A stretch of 64,000 nt of DNA from Romanomermis culicivorax (GCA_963922205.1 CAWUHX010000208.1:310001-374000); one strand, 5' to 3'. Positions 1 through 11,864 are shown, counted from the first letter of the stretch. Notes: generated from the letters alone by a model not told the origin. Program-made: numbers and translations.

Positions 1-200
1 GTCGTCCTTCTTTCAAGGGGGGGAATGTCACGTGTCACACGGCCACACATCACCCCTTCGTAGCAATCGCAACACTGGCTCGGTAGTTCAATCGGAAGAA
101 TGCTGCACTATAGTCACAGAGACCCGGGTTCGAATCCTGGTCGAGCATTATTTTTCGAACAGTGTTTGGCGATGGTTACAATGGCAACACGTTTACCCAT
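1..200 (+). repeat. tRNA-like dispersed repeat (SINE-like), copy A
   Basis: The core at 78-146 can be folded like a tRNA: a seven-base acceptor-like start at 78 pairs with the end at 146, a D-arm-like stretch follows, and there is a T-arm box GGTTCGAATCC. The same sequence, with its flanks on both sides, recurs on the minus strand near 11.0 and 11.25 kb. It is therefore a dispersed repeat and not a lone tRNA gene. The anticodon stem pairs poorly. Confidence 0.6.
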
Positions 201-214
201 TACGTCTCAACTGC

Positions 215-376
215 TAACACGCCGCTAAAACTGGTAGGGGGCAGGTTTAGAATGCCCTGTTAACTTTTCCATTTTTCAACCTAACATGCGATTGTGAATA
301 CGGGGATAAAACTTAGCACCGTGTTACCACCGTGTTAGCCTAACACACCGCTAACACGCGATTGTGAATACAGGCC
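215..376. mobile_element. Harbinger-type terminal repeat fragment
   Basis: This stretch holds repeated TAACAC/GTGTTA motifs and ends with CGCGATTGTGAATAC at about 357-371. The reverse complement of the whole stretch matches 7050-7255, where the same motif lies at a terminus preceded by TAA and followed by a Harbinger-like transposase start. The name is inferred from that copy. Confidence 0.5.
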
Positions 377-389
377 TCAGTGCGTTAAA

Positions 390-1575
390 TATTGAAATAT
401 AATTAATGATTTCGAGTTGATGTTTTCTTTGCAATGCAAAACTGGCTTTGTTGTATCAAGTTTTTGAATAACTGTTCAAGAATTTCAAATACGTTTTTGA
501 GGTATTTCACACAAAAGTTTCGGTAGATTTGAGTCAAAAAGTGGTCCAAATTTCATTTCAGACTTGGAGCCCTGCGAAGTAAAGTGAATTTTTTGCATGT
601 TGTCTCAAAAAACAATTGGATAACATTAAGACATAACAGAATTAAAGTGACTACAACAAACTTCAACCTTCCACAAAAAAGTGAAATTTGATCAAAATGC
701 TTCAGATATTGTTGTCAACAGGAGCATGCTCTGCAGCATGCAGTAAAAACTTCAATCACACAAAAGATATAAAGAACATGGCCGTTTGATAAAAACATAG
801 ACTTTCACAGTGTTCCTGAAAAAATCCAAAAAAATGTCCCTGGTTCAGCCTACCAATGAGTCCTAAAACTTGAAACATTCCTAAAAACCTAAAATTGACC
901 AACGTATTCGGATCAGAGGCTGTTGTCAGCCATTCATGGGTATGACACATCCTAATGTGAAGTGTATAGATTGCCCTATAGATTGTATAGAAACAAGTAG
1001 GACAATTTTTAAGACAAAAATTTTAATTGAAAGGTGCTGAAAAGCTACAAACAATCTGAGCCATTTTTTGTCAAATTCTGCTCGACAATTTCTATGGATG
1101 GTGAACAAGAAGTCAAATACATAAATATGGAAAAATTTGGATCAAGATATCCATTCACTGGATTGAGTGTTTCCTGAAATTTTTCTGAATACTCAGAATT
1201 CATTAGTTATTCTGTACAATTGTACATCAATTTTACTTCACAGTTCTTAATATTCAGTTTTTGTGCTACAGTATGATTATTGAATTTTTCAATGATTCAC
1301 AAGTGACATCAAATGACTGCTCTAAAAACACTGCCAAATCAGAGCAATATTTTTATGTTAACACAAAAGACTTGAATATGAAATAGAAAGTTGGACATAT
1401 TTTTCTATATTACATTTGATAGAGCTCAAAAATTTAGCACATAAGAATAAAATTACCTGTTTCTGCAGCTCGACCCTCGATAATAGCCAGTATCCAAATA
1501 AGAAAAAAATACTTTATTGGCATGATAGCAAATATCCTGAAAATCAATATGTATCACTTCATACCCATTTGGTAT
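390..1575. repeat. Old dispersed repeat, copy 1
   Basis: No coding potential is visible. The reverse complement of about 1200-1575 aligns at low identity, with common landmarks, to about 15000-15420. Part of 920-1110 resembles about 32930-33070. This is an old repeat family of unknown class. Confidence 0.4.
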
Positions 1576-1579
1576 CATA

Positions 1580-2020
1580 CATGTAATTGGGGGGGGGAAG
1601 TGCTATGGGAACCTCCCACCCCCAGAAATCGTCGACCATATGGCTAGTCATTGGGCGACCCTCCCACAGGATTTTCCAATCCTATAGCTAGCCATATGGT
1701 AGCCCTAGGGACCCCCATAGTTTTAGTCGCAAAAATACTGGAAAATGTCATTTTTTTCATGAAAAATGTCAATTTGTGAACAAAAAATGGTCAAAAACGT
1801 CAATTTTTTCGGCGCTTCGCGCCATAAGTACATATTTTATCATTTTTTAGACAAAAACCACTACTTTTTAAACCGTTTTTTCGGACATTTTTCATGAAAA
1901 AAAATCGATTTTTTTTCCTTCAGGGACCCTTCCCCTCCAAAATTTTGGGAATTACTGACCCCCGGCCCGAAAAAAGTGCTCCAATCCCCCCCCCCCCAGT
2001 CCTCGGAGCTCCGTTACATG
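1580..2020. mobile_element. MITE with TA target duplication (copy A)
   Basis: The ends CATGTAA and TTACATG are inverted, each is bounded by TA (1578-1579 and 2021-2022), and both are followed inward by long G or C runs. A relative with the same plan lies at 9824-10045. A TA target suggests a Tc1/mariner-type mobiliser. There is no coding capacity. Confidence 0.6.
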
Positions 2021-2419
2021 TATGTTTGGTATTAATCAATTCTTTATGAAACTTTTTTTTCTATGAAATAGAATTTTGAAGAAGAAATCAAATAGCAAAC
2101 TGGGTTTTGTCTACTTTTTGACAAAAAATTGATGACTAAAATCTACAGAACTCAGTCCGAAGTATACATGCACGTGGGGGGTTTTGGGGGTTTAGACCCC
2201 CAGCAGATTTGACTACCCCAGCCATGATAGAGAAGATGATGAATGCTCGTCTCGATAAATGCAAAATACGAAAAATGCGGCAAAGATGAAAAATACGAAA
2301 AAAATCGAAAAATAAAAAGTGCAAAAGAAAAATAAAAATCACTGCTGAGAAATATCAATTTATATAAATTGATTTTGAAAAATTGAATATATATACACGA
2401 TTATTCATTCACATATGTG

Positions 2420-3645
2420 CTATATACAGGATCCAGATCTGATCTGGGTCTGGTCGGACCTGCTTTTTAGGACCCAGATTCAAAGTGGATCCATCTCCTT
2501 TCCCTAGTATTCAGGAAATCGGGACGTTCAGGAAATAGAGACCGGTGTATCTCCATTCCCCCAATGTCCCTTTTCCTATAAAGTCCCGATTCCAAGAAAG
2601 TCCCTTTTCCCCCGAAAGTCCCTATTCCCGGAAAGTGTCGAATCCCGTTTCCCCGAAAACAGAAGAGGGCTATTTTTAGATTGCACTTTGTAAATTGAAA
2701 ATTTTTCCATAGAAAACATTGTAAATTGTGGGTATAAAAAAATTAAAATTAAAAGTTGCTGACTTTAGATTACATGCAATTTACAAATTTGGGTAATTTT
2801 TAAAGTATTATTGTGTGTAAACAGCTTTACAAAACTTTTTCCACAATAAGACAACTTTTACTTTGATTTCGCAACTATTTTTTTTTGATTTCACAACTTT
2901 TACCTTGATTTCACAACTTCTACTCTATTTCACATATATTATAATTTTAATATTAATTTCATTAATTTCTTATAATTAATTATAATTATTATTATTAAGT
3001 AATTAATTTATTTCAGATATAATTTTTACTTTTTTAAAAATGACCACTTTCACTGAATTTCTGTTCGTACAGTAATCATAAATGCTAAGGGCATAAAATT
3101 TGGCCCTTGTAACGAAGACAAGCAAAGCATTCTAATACAGTAATTTGCGTTATAAAAGCTCCAGCCGTTCAAAAGTTATGAAAGTCAGCACGGGTCGCCC
3201 TGTACATGATCGGGATCTGGTCGGATCTGCTGTTCAGGATCTTGATACAAATTCGACGACTGCAGCTGTCTAGATCTGGATCATGATTTGACGGAAAAGT
3301 TTTTTAAGATCGGGATTTGATTTAGTCAAAAAAGTGGATCCATCCTATTCCGGGAATCGGGACGTTCGGGGAATAGGTACTAATGCATTGTTCGAGGAAA
3401 AGGGAATTTTATTCATTATTCAGGGAATCGGGATCTTCGGGGAATAGGGACTTTCGGGGAGTCGGGACGTTCGGCGAAAGAGGACGTTCGGGGAAAAAGG
3501 ACACAATCATAGAGACTAATGCATTTTTCAGGGAAATAAAATGTTTATTCATTATTCGGGGAATCGGCACCTATGGGGGGAATATGAACTTTCCGACAAT
3601 TGGGATATTTGCGGAAAAGGGACGTTGGTGAAATAAAGACACAAT
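2420..3645. repeat. Field of diverged short motifs
   Basis: Two motif groups recur at both ends of this stretch: a GATCTGGTCGGA type near 2440 and 3205, and a GGAATCGGGACGTTC type near 2516, 3353 and 3424-3480. The AT-rich middle shows no gene. Paired motif clusters at both ends suggest subterminal repeats of a decayed non-autonomous transposon, but no clear termini or TSD were found. Confidence 0.3.
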
Positions 3646-3885
3646 CGAAATGGAGTACACTTGCTGTAGGCACATGTTTACACCTACTTTGCATATCCAT
3701 CATTTTTACACATTATAATGTCTTCATTTCAAATTGAGTGATCAACTTCTTAGTAAATCTTCATTGAAAATTAAGTAATCAATTTTGTAAAATAATTTGA
3801 CAATTCTCACAATTCCCCATTCAAGTGAAAAATATGATTCAACTACATGTATAGATGTTAAAGTATGCAACAATATGTTACAACA

Positions 3886-4957
3886 GGGTGTAGCCAATTG
3901 CGCCCTTTTCATATGCGCTTTTGCCAATTGCGCCGATCCAAATGCGCCACATGTCATATGCGCCATTGGCATATGCACTATTAGCAAATGCGCCCTGTGT
4001 TGAATGCGCCATTTGCAAATGCTTATTGTTCATTTCGGCCATAATTCTAATTGGACACTGAAAACATAGTATCAAATGAGAAATGTAGTTATTCTTGAAG
4101 ACCAAACAAACTAGGCAAAAACAACATTGTAAATTATTATACAGTCATACTGGACCACACAGATAGTCACATAGCCAGAGTTGAAAATTACCAAAGTGCA
4201 ATTATGTCACATTTGGAACACTAGAGTTTTTACACTCAATCTACAGTATGATCAGGGTCAAATTAATGCTATTGATTTTATGACCAGTATAGCTTTTAAT
4301 TTGACTGATCCATTGGCGTATTAAATACTGTAACTCTATGCATTTGTGTCTTGCTTATTTTGACTTTCGAACTCAAGTGTTAAGACTTGGAGTAAATGTT
4401 TAGTTTTGCTGCTTCTGAACAAATTTGAAGTATGAAGGTACTGGGTACAGGATTATCTGATCATAGAATCATGATCAGATCATGAAATCATGATCAGATC
4501 ATGAAATCATGATCAGATCATGAAATCATGATCAGATCATGAAATCATGATCAGATCATGAAATCATGATCAGATCATGAAATCATGATCATATCATAGA
4601 ATCATTTGCAGTAGCTAAACTGTGAAATAGATTAACTATGTAAGTCTGAGAAAAATAAACATACAGCAAAAATTTTCGGATCGGAAAAATTTTGTGAAAA
4701 AATGCTTCTCAAACAATTTCTGAAGACAATAGTCATCTTTGTCACTTTTTTTATTACTGGTGCATCCATTGCCTTTCTATGATAAATTAAAACACAAAGG
4801 CGGCACATTTGCAAAAAGCTATATTGCAGTTGGTGCATTATACACATGGCGCAAATGCATAGGGTGCATATAAAAATGGCGCACTTGAAAATCGGTGCAA
4901 TTGGCTAGGGGGCAAATGGGAAGGTGCAATTGAAAATGGTGCGTATGGCTACAAACT
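3886..4957. mobile_element. Non-autonomous MULE-like element with 9-bp TSD
   Basis: A perfect 9-bp direct repeat, GTTACAACA, flanks the element at 3877-3885 and 4958-4966. Inside are imperfect inverted ends sharing TGTAGCCA and then repeated ATGCGCC/GGCGCA motifs on both flanks. A 9-bp TSD with long repeat-rich inverted ends is typical of Mutator-like elements. No transposase remnant is seen. A 19-bp tandem repeat lies in the middle. Confidence 0.7.
4458..4604. repeat. 19-bp palindromic tandem repeat
   Basis: About seven copies of a 19-bp unit, GATCATGAAATCATGATCA, lie head to tail with few changes. Each unit is rich in TGATCA-type palindromes. The array is inside the MULE-like element. Confidence 0.9.
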
Positions 4958-5009
4958 GTTACAACAACAGTATGCTGCAACTTTAAAACACATAACTTGT
5001 TCGATATTT

Positions 5010-5195
5010 CGGTTCAGTTGAAACTTGATGGCAGCGCAGTGTGGTGCCATGTGGCACCGCAAAAATTACAAAAACTTATTCATACTTCAAAGATGGTACC
5101 GCGCAGCACCACGGGGCCCTGCTTTTTAGTATGGATAGAACAACTGGCGCTGCGCTGTGGTGCACAGTTCCACACAGTAAAGTATGACAGGGCCT
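5010..5195. mobile_element. Partial copy of a Harbinger-like MITE
   Basis: This stretch matches the second half of the MITE at 48090-48441: the same order of TTGAAAC, GCACCGCAAAAATTACAAAAA, TATTCATACTTCAAAG and TTTTTAGTATG blocks, ending ATGACAGGGCCT. TAA follows at 5196-5198. The left half is missing. Confidence 0.65.
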
Positions 5196-5214
5196 TAAGT
5201 CATCATAAAAATGG

Positions 5215-5960
5215 GAATAATACACTGTAGTTTAATCATTTTTTCAAGCAAAGCATAACTTGATTCCAAAAACATAACATTAAAACTTTATAAAAGTGCA
5301 GTCTTGGCAAATAATTTCACATATCTGACTAATATAAGTTGAAAAATATGCTGCTTGAATGTTAGAAGATTTTCATTATCAGGGAAAAAAATTTCTATTC
5401 CAGCCCCTGTCCTGGCTTACCTCCAGCAGAATTTCTATGCTGTGCATGTATGGTCCCATGAAATTATATTCTTTGGAGTCTTGCAAGGGCACTGACTCTG
5501 AACAGGCTTTTAGTTTAGTTTTAGTTTATCTGTGCACACAATTGTTGATTTTTTGGAAATCTTATAGTAAGCAAGTAGATTTTTCCCTTAAATAAATGCT
5601 TTGCATTAATGCTTGAAGCCGAAAAAAAATTATTCTAAAAAAATGTCTACTATTTGGAGACTTTATCATTCAGGGAAATGGAAATTTCGTGCAGAATTGT
5701 TGAGAATCCATAGAAAAATCACTCCATCTGTTTTTCAACTGGAACTTTGAAACATATAAAAAACAAGTAAAGACAAAGTTTTGAAGACTACTGATCAATT
5801 TCGAGCCTGTTTCGAAATAAAACTAGGATCCAAGGCCTTCGAAATTTCTATGCTGTGAGTGAATTATCACATATTAAAAAATAGTTAACAATTTTTTGGA
5901 TTTGTTGAGAGTGGCCAAAGTAGCCACCTAAACTACGAATTGGTGCAAAAAGAGAGCCCC
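5215..5960. other. No gene or repeat recognised
   Basis: This AT-rich stretch has only short unsupported frames. I see no motif or repeat. Confidence 0.5.
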
Positions 5961-5969
5961 ATTCCCACT

Positions 5970-6385
5970 GCTCGGTTGGCTCAGTTGGTAAGAGAATGGG
6001 GACGGTAGCCCCAAGGTCCTGGGTTCAAGTCCCAAACCGAGCCTAACTTTTACTGAAACCCCGAGTAGTGGGAACAGGTGGCCTCAACAGATTGGACGGT
6101 ATGGCAACAAGTGCTTGCAGATGTCGAGAAATGATTGTATCCCGAAGAGCCATTTTGGCCTAGTTGACTTCTAGTTTCAAGAACTAGGTTCAATGCAAGG
6201 TGTAACCTGAAATTGGATTTCTGGTAGCTGCTGGTTGCTAGTGTTTTCTCAGCCCAGTTTGCATCTTGACAATAGTACAACAAATGAGGAGGTGGAGCCT
6301 AATCCATTATGAGGTAGGTAGCTGAATGAGGTAGGCAGCCTCGACTAGGCCGCAAAAAGCACGCAAAGAGAAAGCCAGATGTAGA
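5970..6385 (+). mobile_element. tRNA-derived SINE sequences
   Basis: Positions 5970-6042 fold as a tRNA-like cloverleaf with acceptor pairing GCTCGGT/ACCGAGC, the D-arm box TGGCTCAGTTGGTAAGAG, a TGGGG/CCCCA anticodon stem and the T-arm box GGGTTCAAGTCCC. A second, decayed tRNA-like head starts near 6152. Its tail to about 6380 matches the SINE at 45897-46378 (AACCTGAAATT, then CAGCCCAGTT, then ATGAGGAGGTGG, then TTATGAGGTAGGTAGC). This is probably two SINEs side by side. Confidence 0.7.
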
Positions 6386-7049
6386 TGAAGCCAGATATAG
6401 ATGTCAGAAAGCCAGATGCAGACGTCGAACATAGAATCCACATATTTTGGCACTGATTGACATTTCCATAATGTATGGTGATAGCTGATTTCTAGAGGCC
6501 CAAACATATATCTCAGGCTCATTAGAATTTCAGACACCAAAATTTGCTAAATAATGTGGATTATGTTTTTTGAAATCAGCACTTCAGTCATTCTGTCTGT
6601 GAGAGGCAGATTCTGCAATTCAGCCAGACTCAGAATGTTTTGAAATTGTAGCACAACTGCAGAAGGCTGCTCAGAACATCTTTTGTTAAGGTAATTGTGA
6701 AACGTGTAAAGTCAACTAAACAGAACATCACAGTTTAAACAGGGAGCAAATTTGTGTAATATACTGGCGACATAATAATATATTGGACCAATGTACAACA
6801 CACTATATACAAAATAATGATACTGTGCTCACAAATTCTAGCGCTTACACACATTTCCTAGCCAAAATTTACACAGGAGCATATGATCAAATTAACACTA
6901 TTTTGATGGACACTTTTCCCTTTGAGATTCTGAAAGTTTACATAACTATTGTGTTTGCATTATAAGATATTTCTTGTTTATTTTGTTATGGTCATTGAGG
7001 CAAGCCCATTTGGTATTATGAACAAACAATGGAATAGGATAGACTTTAA

Positions 7050-7255
7050 GGCCCGTATTCACAATCGTGTGTTAGCTGTGTGTTAGGCTGACACGGTGTT
7101 AAACTTTGGCTAACACAGTGGTAACATGGTGCTATGTTTCATCCCCATATTCACAATCGCGTGTTAGGGTCGAAAAACGGAATAGTTAACATGGCATTCT
7201 AAACCTGTCCCCTACCAGTTTTAGCAGTGTGTTAGCAGTAGTCTGTCTGTTAGTT
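7050..7255 (+). mobile_element. Harbinger-type left terminus
   Basis: The sequence starts GGCCCGTATTCACAATCG immediately after TAA (7047-7049). It continues with TGTTAG motifs and is the reverse complement of 215-376. A 3-bp TAA/TTA target is characteristic of PIF/Harbinger. A related right-end motif lies near 11485-11507. Confidence 0.6.
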
Positions 7256-7267
7256 TTTTTAATTGTC

Positions 7268-7469
7268 ATGGATATTATTGATCTATTGGATGATAATGAA
7301 GAAATAGTACAATCATATTCATCACTTTCCGGATAGGGCCAATCCATTTGAGGGCTACCTTAAAATCAAGATACAAATTGTCGAAAAATGGTGCCCGAGA
7401 CTTGATTACACTTCTCTGGGATCAATTAGGAAATTCTGGTCGAAATCATGTGATTCCTCCAGCACTTCA
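7268..7469 (+). pseudogene. Harbinger-like transposase, N-terminal remnant
   Basis: An ATG at 7268 opens a short acidic frame that stops at a TAG near 7335. The following frame encodes a segment reading RYKLSKNGARDLITLLWDQL, then RNH and PPALQ. This resembles the N-terminal helical region of PIF/Harbinger (HARBI1-like) transposases, in which a basic LS-x-x-T motif precedes a leucine-rich helix and an LSP-x-LQ motif. The sequence breaks at about 7470, where another repeat begins. The DDE catalytic region is not seen. The family call is from memory of motif style. Confidence 0.5.
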
Positions 7470-8348
7470 GCAGCCGGTTCCAAGAATGTGTCTCTCATGC
7501 GAAAATTTGCTCTATCTCTCGATTTTCGCTCTGTTTTGGCTCTCCGAGAGACAAAAGAGAGAAAATAGATTCCACGAAATTGGCTCTGACAGAGAGATGC
7601 TCTGACAGCCGGCTCTGTTGGAGAGCAGCTCTGTGAAATGGCTCTGCAAGAGGCAGTTTAGAGCCAAATTAAGTTCCATGAACCAAAAAAAGTGCTCACG
7701 CGAGCAAGAGCAGAGCCAAAAGTTGTAAGCCTCCTGGGGGCTGGCTTATGACTGTCTCTGTTTTGTATCTCTTACATTTTTACTATGTTAGGGGTCACAA
7801 ATTAAGACTGCGTTATGCTGTAGGGTGATTATTTGTGTTTTGAGTCATTCATAGCACCTCTCTTTCGCGATTTTTTTCCTGTACAGGACAAAAAAATTGT
7901 TTTTTATTTAGCATTTAATATTAAAAAATTTACATTTTTGTTAAAAATGGACATTTTTTACGGAAGGGGGTCATCAATTGCCAGAAATTACCTCAGACAA
8001 TAAAGAAAATCAGGGCTGTGCACAAGGGGCCCTCCCCATTGAGGCAGCATGTAAACAGTGTATAGTGTAGAATCAACATTTTCTGGGGCTATTCAGTAAA
8101 AAAAAATTTAGTCCGCACGCAGCATGAAAAAATTCTGCGCACGGCCCTGAAGAAAATAAATCGATTTTTTGGACTAAAAAGTTTACAAATCACTTCAAGA
8201 AGTAGTTTTCATCTACAAAAAGCATGCAAAAATGGCGACCCAAAAACTGACGTTTTCATCATTTTTCGCTTCAGAAAACACGATTTTTAAACACAACTTT
8301 ACCATTTTTGACAGTTTTTTCCCCAATTACCTGCCAAAGAATTGCCAT

Positions 8349-9182
8349 TGTAATGTACATGCTAACGCATTGATGTAAATACAAAATGTACACTTTGTGA
8401 TATTCATTTTTAATTATAAATTCATATTATTAATCTATAGTCTCAAGGGTGTCTGGAATTCACACCCAAACATTCTTATAAATTTATGTGAAGCACTTTG
8501 TTTTGATCATCCCACACCCCATTGACCCAATTAAAGACGTACATAATTATTTGCACATTGGCACCTGGCGTTCATAATGCACATGAAAATATACATTCTG
8601 TAAGTACAATAATCCCCCCCCCCCAGACACGTAAACACACCTGCCCATGTAAAAAGTACAGAAATCCCGACCCAGACACAAGATTTAGGAGGAATGCATG
8701 GAAAACCGAAAAACACATACAAAACTAAAAACATTTAGGCACCGCAAAGCATACTGTAGATCAAATGCATGTGCGCATGGAAGTTAAGAGTAAATTAAAG
8801 CGAAAGGCGTGGCTAAAGAAGCATACAGTAAGCAGAAACAGGTAAGTGAAGCAGCATTTGGTTAGGCGAGCCGACGGAAGCGGACCTCCCATGATGTGAG
8901 GGCGTGGATCAAAGAATGGGTATAAAAGACAGGAAAACCTGGAAAGAGACAGACTTTTGTTGAGATTTTTATGGAGATTTTGTGTAGATTTCATGCAAGC
9001 GTGTCTATTTAAAGCGATAATCATGGTTTATTGTGAAGCATTCATATAATTTGTCGACGAGCAAGCGATCGTCGATTTTGTATTCATTTTATTATTGTCA
9101 TACTGTTATCCATCCCCTGCTTGTCCACCGTCGCCCTGTTCTTTGGATCAAGTAAAAGTACACTAAGAATCCGGTCGTTACA
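8349..9182 (+). mobile_element. Solo LTR, family 3 (834 bp, 4-bp TSD)
   Basis: The unit starts TGTAATG and ends CGTTACA, with inverted termini TGTAA/TTACA. It is flanked by the direct repeat CCAT (8345-8348 and 9183-9186). A TATA box, TATAAAAG, lies at 8921-8928, consistent with a U3 promoter in the plus direction. No internal retroviral sequence is attached, so it is a solo LTR. Confidence 0.75.
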
Positions 9183-9823
9183 CCATTTTAGTTCAATTTT
9201 TTCTTCAAAAGTCAACATTTTTACCAGGAAATTGGTCTTTTTGATCGCATACTAGTTAGAGCTCCAGGCCGTTGAGTACACGATCAGAGCCATTTTTAGA
9301 GGGATGGAGTTGACAACTTCCTGAAGTCAAAAGGAGGATGGTCAAACACTGCTCAAAAACGCGTTTTTTGACCAAAAAATAGACAAATCATGCCCTTGAT
9401 CAATTAATTTTTATTTTGAAAATGATACTGTCATCAAAAAAATTTTTCTCAAAAGAATTTTTTGCTCAAAAAAGTGATTTTCGACCAAAAAATATGTATT
9501 TTTGGTCGATTTCCGACCTGTCAACAACTGGAAGTTGGGTAAGAGAGCCGTCCACAACTGTATATACAATTTAAAATTTCGGGGGACATTTTTGACCATT
9601 TTTGTGGAGAAATAACTATTAAGTGCCAGAAAAAATAATCTTTCTGATCTTCTCATTGAGAAACGTCATTCTCGACCGGAAATCTGACATTTTTGAAAGT
9701 TTTATGTTCGAGAAAAGACCACATTAAACTAAAAAGCTGACATTATCGATTGTTATTTATACGAAAATTTATATTTTGCATACAAACATTGACGTTTCCT
9801 GGGGTTTTTTGTACAAAAACATA

Positions 9824-10045
9824 CCTGTAATTGGGGGGGGGGGGGTTATTCACCCCCAATTTGGTCAACCGTGTACCCAACACCCCCCCCCCCCCAAACT
9901 CGGAAAAATTGAGAAAAAAGTAAATTTTTTGTGAAAATTTTCAGAATTTTTGACTTTTTTCGACCCCTCTCCAATTTTGAAAATTTCGGAACGCCACCCC
10001 AAAATTTGTGGTTACCCCTCCCCAACTGGTCGGACTTCTTACAGG
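9824..10045. mobile_element. MITE with TA target duplication (copy B)
   Basis: The ends CCTGTAA and TTACAGG are inverted and bounded by TA (9822-9823 and 10046-10047), with G and C runs inside. The plan is the same as 1580-2020, but the element is half the length. It has no coding capacity. Confidence 0.6.
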
Positions 10046-11018
10046 TATGTTCAAAAAAGGCCATTTTTTCACCAAAAACTTAAGTTTCCGACCGTTTTTT
10101 GTTCCGAAACAGAATTTTGTGCAGAAATTTATTGACGGTTTTTCGGAAATCACTAGTTCCTGCCAAAAAAATGATAATTTTGACCGTTTTTTCTGATTTA
10201 ATAATGTCCCAATTCCGCGAGAAATTTTCACTTCTAACCAAATCTGAATATTTCCTAGCAAAGATTGAAAATTGTCACCATTTTTCGTTCGAAAGTCACG
10301 ATTTTCTAGCAAAAGTTGATAAGCGAAAAATTTCATATTTTTGACAGTTTTCCATTCAAAAATGAGCATGGTCTACTAAAAATCAAAATTTGTAAACCGT
10401 TTTTTGTTAAAAACTCATCGTTTTAAACTAAAAATTAACATTTTTCACCATTTTCTGCTCTAAAAGCAATATTTTCCACCGAAAAATTAAACTATACGTA
10501 TTTTATAAATAGTCAGCTGTATAGAAAATTGGAATAAACACAGAAACGCACGGAAAAATTGCTTTAAACCAATCGAAGGGATAAAAACTTAATCAGGGAT
10601 GCACTAAAGTGTCAAAAATGACGTAAATTTTTGTCACAGCGCTGTCTCTCTTTTTGCACTAATCGTGCTCTCTTTTTGGCTCTCATGAGCAAGCTTGCGA
10701 GCACATTTGTGGAACAGATTTCCAGAGCCAACTCAGAGTCATTCTCGAGAGACTGTCTCAGCAGAGCCAAAAAACTGCCTCCATCTCTGCTCCAAACTGG
10801 CTCTCAGAGAGCGATATTCGTGGAACTGGCTGCAGGTTAATAAACTCAAAGACTCAAAGATTACATACTGAAAAAAGCTGGCATTGTTGAAAAACCTTGT
10901 TTACATTGACCACAATGTTTTTTTCCTGTTATATCCTTTTTCATATTAAAAAACATGCTTGAGCTTATTCTGCCACCCTGTTACAAAAGTAACACGGTGA
11001 TAACTGACATGTATTGGA

Positions 11019-11163
11019 TAAACACTTTGCCATTGTAACCATCCCCAAACACTGTTCGAAAAATAATGCTTGTACGTGATTCGAACCTGGGTCTCTGTGA
11101 CTAACTACCGAGCCAGTGTTGCGATTGTTACGAAGGGGTGATGTACAGCTGTGCAACGCATGA
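11019..11163 (-). repeat. tRNA-like dispersed repeat, copy B (internally deleted)
   Basis: This is the reverse-strand counterpart of the repeat at 1-200. The T-arm-like box and flanks are kept, but the anticodon-arm part is missing between about 11100 and 11103. Confidence 0.6.
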
Positions 11164-11251
11164 CATTGCCCCCCTTGAAAGAAGGACGTTCTCGTCCTTT
11201 AAACATGCAGGTTCCTGCGGCCCACCAATGTGGGACCATCCAAGCCTCGCC

Positions 11252-11436
11252 ATGATATGTATTGGATAAAGGCATTGCCATTCTAACCATCACCAAACAC
11301 AGTTCGAAGAATAATGCCCGTCCGGGATTCGAACCTGGGTCTCTGTGACTATAGTGCAGCATTCTTCCATTCGAACTACCTAGCCAGTGTTGTGATTGTT
11401 ACCAAGGGGTGATGCACAGTTGTGCGACATGTGACA
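11252..11436 (-). repeat. tRNA-like dispersed repeat, copy C
   Basis: This is a fuller reverse-strand counterpart of 1-200, with the same T-arm box, anticodon-arm region and outer flanks. Copies B and C lie in the same direction about 90 bp apart, like a short tandem. Confidence 0.6.
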
Positions 11437-11439
11437 TAA

Positions 11440-11510
11440 CAAAAGTAACACCGAGGTAGTGTTGTGTTGGCTAACACAGGCATAACACGCTATTGTGAAT
11501 ACGAGGTGAT
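11440..11510. mobile_element. Harbinger-type terminal motif
   Basis: GTAACACCG and GGCTAACACAGG precede AACACGCTATTGTGAATACGAG. This is the inverse of the terminus at 7050 with a few changes. It could be the right end of the disrupted Harbinger element that starts at 7050. Confidence 0.4.
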
Positions 11511-11864
11511 ACTTGACACAGTGTTAAGGCAGATGTGTAGTAATCTGTAATCCTGAGTTCCTGACCCGATAAGAATCAGGAAAGGATAGGACCAGGTAAA
11601 GTCGTCCTTAACGTCCCTAAATTTAAGGATCGGGATGACTATATGACAAATACTTTACAGTAAGATTAGACATTGAGATGCGTAAGTTGTATAAAAAATG
11701 ACGACCAGACAGTAGATTTTATACATTTTATTGATCTTGTAAATCATTCTGATTATTTTTTTGTTTTCATTCTCGTTGTACATGTTTACATACATGCATT
11801 TAGATTATTTTGTTTATGGTGTTTTTTGTTTCTTTGTCATAGTTTAATTTCCCCTTAATTAATC

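Larger units (their letters stand above)
7470..10833. mobile_element. Possible non-autonomous element with GCTCT-rich inverted ends
   Basis: The left end (GCAGCCGGTTCCAAGAAT at 7470) and the inverse of the right end (GCAGCCAGTTCCACGAAT, ending at 10833) are alike. Both ends carry many GGCTCT/AGAGCC motifs, at about 7495-7720 and 10640-10830. The left end interrupts the Harbinger frame. No TSD was found. The interior is degenerate AT-rich sequence holding a solo LTR and a MITE. Confidence 0.45.

Noticed and set aside
78-146. Functional tRNA gene
   Set aside because: The anticodon stem pairs poorly, and the whole unit with flanks is repeated at 11 kb, so it is a dispersed repeat.
4458-4604. 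Regular short repeats that might suggest a CRISPR array
   Set aside because: The 19-bp units are strictly tandem with no spacers, and the context is eukaryotic.
5970-6042. Functional tRNA gene
   Set aside because: The cloverleaf is fair but the base before the anticodon is C rather than T, and SINE sequence follows.
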